Assembly (NCBI GenBank): GCA_964567085.1
Contig: CAZMKU010000001.1
Location: 19,006 to 83,005 of the forward strand
DNA from: SVTX01 sp964567085
GTDB lineage: Bacteria > Bacillota > Clostridia > Oscillospirales > CAG-272
Reading direction: 5' to 3'
DNA length: 64,000 bases
In this document: one piece after another, positions 62,811 through 64,000 of the stretch
Numbering within the stretch: the first letter of the stretch is position 1
Layout of the letters: each line of letters opens with the position of its first letter
Program-made: the position numbers and the translations under genes
Notes under the pieces: generated by a model
The model's input: only the letters and a program-made list of their open reading frames with translations
Database searches by the model: none
What the model was told of the DNA's origin: nothing

Positions 62811-62839
62811 TTGCTTTTTTCGTTTTTTTAGTGTATAAT
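62811..62839 (+). promoter_or_regulatory. SigA-type promoter of the radical SAM gene
   Basis: TTGCTT (62811-62816) and TATAAT (62834-62839) are separated by 17 bp. Transcription would start near 62846. Confidence 0.7.
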
Positions 62840-62873
62840 AAATAACAGAAACGCAAAAGTGAGGTACTGTTCC

Positions 62874-63752
62874 TTGAAAAAATGCAAAAATTGTCCGAGA
62901 AATTGCATAACCGATAGGACTGCGAGCCTTGGCTTTTGCAAAATGCCAGGCGGCATTTTCATATCAAAATATATGATCCACAAATGGGAGGAGCCTTGTA
63001 TTTGCGGCCGAGGCGGCGCGGGCACTATATTCTTTTCGGGCTGCAATCTGAAATGCGTTTTCTGTCAGAACAAAAGGATCAGCCGCGGGGTCACGGGCGA
63101 GGAATACGGCGAGGAGCAGATCCTCGGCATTATCCGCGCGCTTGCGGATGCGGGAGCAAATTGCATTGAATTCGTGACGCCGACGCATTACACCGAAGCG
63201 CTTATCCCCATACTGAAAAAGGCAAAAAGAGTGATTGACCTGCCCTTTGTGTGGAACAGCGGAGGCTACGAGAGCATAGAAATGTTAAGGGAGCTTGACG
63301 GTCTTATTGATATTTATATGCCCGATATTAAGTATTTTTCAAGCGAGCTGTCGCGCGCTTATTCGCACGCTGACGATTATTTTTCGGTAGCCTCGAGCGC
63401 TCTTCGCGAAATGCTCCGACAGACAGGCGCGCCCGTATACAACGGCGACGGCACGCTCCGCTCGGGAGTGATCCTTCGCCATCTCGTTCTTCCCGGCTGC
63501 CGCAAGGATTCCATTTCCCTTCTTCGGGAGCTTGCAGGGCTGCTCGAGCGTCCGACCGACGTAATTTTAAGCCTTATGAGTCAGTACACACCCGAGTTTT
63601 ACGACATCTCGGACGGAGGACACAAAAATCTCACCCGCAGACTTACGGATTTTGAATATTCAAGCGTTCTGCGAATCGCGAGGGAGCTTGGCTTTGACGG
63701 ATATTTTCAAGGCAAGGACTCCGCCGACGCTACATATACACCCGATTTTTAA
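62874..63752 (+). CDS. Radical SAM protein, pyruvate-formate-lyase-activase-like (COG1313)
   Basis: The 292-residue protein carries the radical SAM cluster motif GCNLKCVFCQNKRIS near residues 55-65 and an N-terminal cysteine group (CKNCPRNC) typical of the PflA-like COG1313 group. Further marks are ANCIEFVTPTHYTEALIP, LPFVWNSGGYES and LIDIYMPDIKYF. The substrate protein is unknown. The start is uncertain: TTG at 62874 has GTGAGG 9-10 nt upstream, while GTG at 62859 would add five residues (MRYCS) but lies only about 13 nt from the likely transcription start. It is followed 21 bp later by a YitT-family gene. Confidence 0.85.
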   Translation: MKKCKNCPRNCITDRTASLGFCKMPGGIFISKYMIHKWEEPCICGRGGAGTIFFSGCNLKCVFCQNKRISRGVTGEEYGEEQILGIIRALADAGANCIEFVTPTHYTEALIPILKKAKRVIDLPFVWNSGGYESIEMLRELDGLIDIYMPDIKYFSSELSRAYSHADDYFSVASSALREMLRQTGAPVYNGDGTLRSGVILRHLVLPGCRKDSISLLRELAGLLERPTDVILSLMSQYTPEFYDISDGGHKNLTRRLTDFEYSSVLRIARELGFDGYFQGKDSADATYTPDF

Positions 63753-63773
63753 CTTTTATTAAGGAGTTTTCCA

Positions 63774-64000
63774 ATGAAGCACGAAAAAAACAGAAAAAAA
63801 CATAAGAAGCACAAAAAATCCTTGACCAAAAAAGAGCTTCGCACCGAAATTAAAAACTTTATTTTGGTTATCGCAGGCTCGATAATCTTAGGTCTCGGAA
63901 CGGGTATTTTCCTCGTTCCCTTCAACATCGTGGCGGGCGGCGTTACGGGCATCGGAATCGCCCTCAACGAATGGCTTACCCCGATAATTCCCGAGGCCTT
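63774..64000 (+). CDS. YitT family membrane protein (3' end outside window)
   Basis: Seventy-five full codons are visible and the frame continues beyond the window. A very basic N-terminus (MKHEKNRKKHKKHKKSLTKK) precedes a hydrophobic segment, IKNFILVIAGSIILGLGTGI, and FLVPFNIVAGGVTGIGIALN. This pattern is characteristic of the YitT/DUF161 family, whose function is poorly known. An AAGGAG site lies 8 nt before the ATG. It is probably co-transcribed with the radical SAM gene. Confidence 0.82.
   Translation, partial: MKHEKNRKKHKKHKKSLTKKELRTEIKNFILVIAGSIILGLGTGIFLVPFNIVAGGVTGIGIALNEWLTPIIPEA

Overview
The window looks like part of a chromosome from a spore-forming Clostridia-type Firmicute, most likely a gut anaerobe of the Oscillospiraceae/Ruminococcaceae sort. 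I infer this from SpoVT, a SpoVB-like flippase, SepF/YlmH/YggT, an ECF transporter core next to truA, a CsoR-type copper repressor, a lysine riboswitch and strong SigA-type promoters. No species can be named from sequence alone. Two runs of N (100 at 34858-34957, 10 at 51433-51442) show that this is a gapped assembly, probably a metagenome-assembled genome. No phage, insertion sequence, rRNA or CRISPR array was seen.

Layout. 1-6.5 kb (minus): cvpA (cut by the window edge), a DUF5711 protein, truA, ecfT-ecfA2-ecfA1, a SAM methyltransferase and ruvC. 6.6-11.7 kb (plus): DUF951, a YfhO-family membrane protein, ruvA, ruvB. 11.8-12.2 kb: a folded RNA ending in a terminator, then a small cysteine-rich protein. 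12.3-21.1 kb: a heterodimeric ABC exporter (minus), a very large ATPase-permease fusion (plus) and a SpoVB/MATE-like flippase (plus).

21.2-39.5 kb is an accessory, surface-oriented region. It holds a two-gene operon of secreted CxxC-repeat proteins carrying cohesin-like and dockerin-like domains; spoVT; a 0.6 kb intergenic block of palindromes and hairpins; a 1534-residue lipoprotein with eleven Ig-like repeats; a 7-bp tandem repeat interrupted by the assembly gap; and a three-gene ABC operon whose ATPase is fused to a YwaF/TMEM164-like membrane domain.

39.7-44.2 kb (minus): a WG-repeat membrane protein, then csoR-copA. This copper operon has a CsoR operator embedded in its promoter and a CopA with a CopZ-like domain fused at its C-terminus. 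44.3-47.1 kb: gtrA, cysS and a sugar isomerase-like TIM barrel. 47.3-57.7 kb: a housekeeping series on the minus strand (queA, miaA, a HlyD-like protein, yggS, sepF, yggT, ylmH, ileS, lspA, rluD) linking translation, envelope biogenesis and division. 57.8-59.8 kb (plus): lysine riboswitch, dapA, dapB. 59.9-64 kb: tRNA-Leu(CAA), pfkA, a CinA-type amidohydrolase, an MscS channel, a radical SAM activase-like protein and the start of a YitT-family gene.

The best candidates for undescribed biology are the cohesin/dockerin CxxC-repeat operon, the YwaF-ABC fusion operon, the RNA plus Cys-rich mini-protein pair, the intergenic hairpin blocks, and the 7-bp repeats found beside or inside genes at three places.
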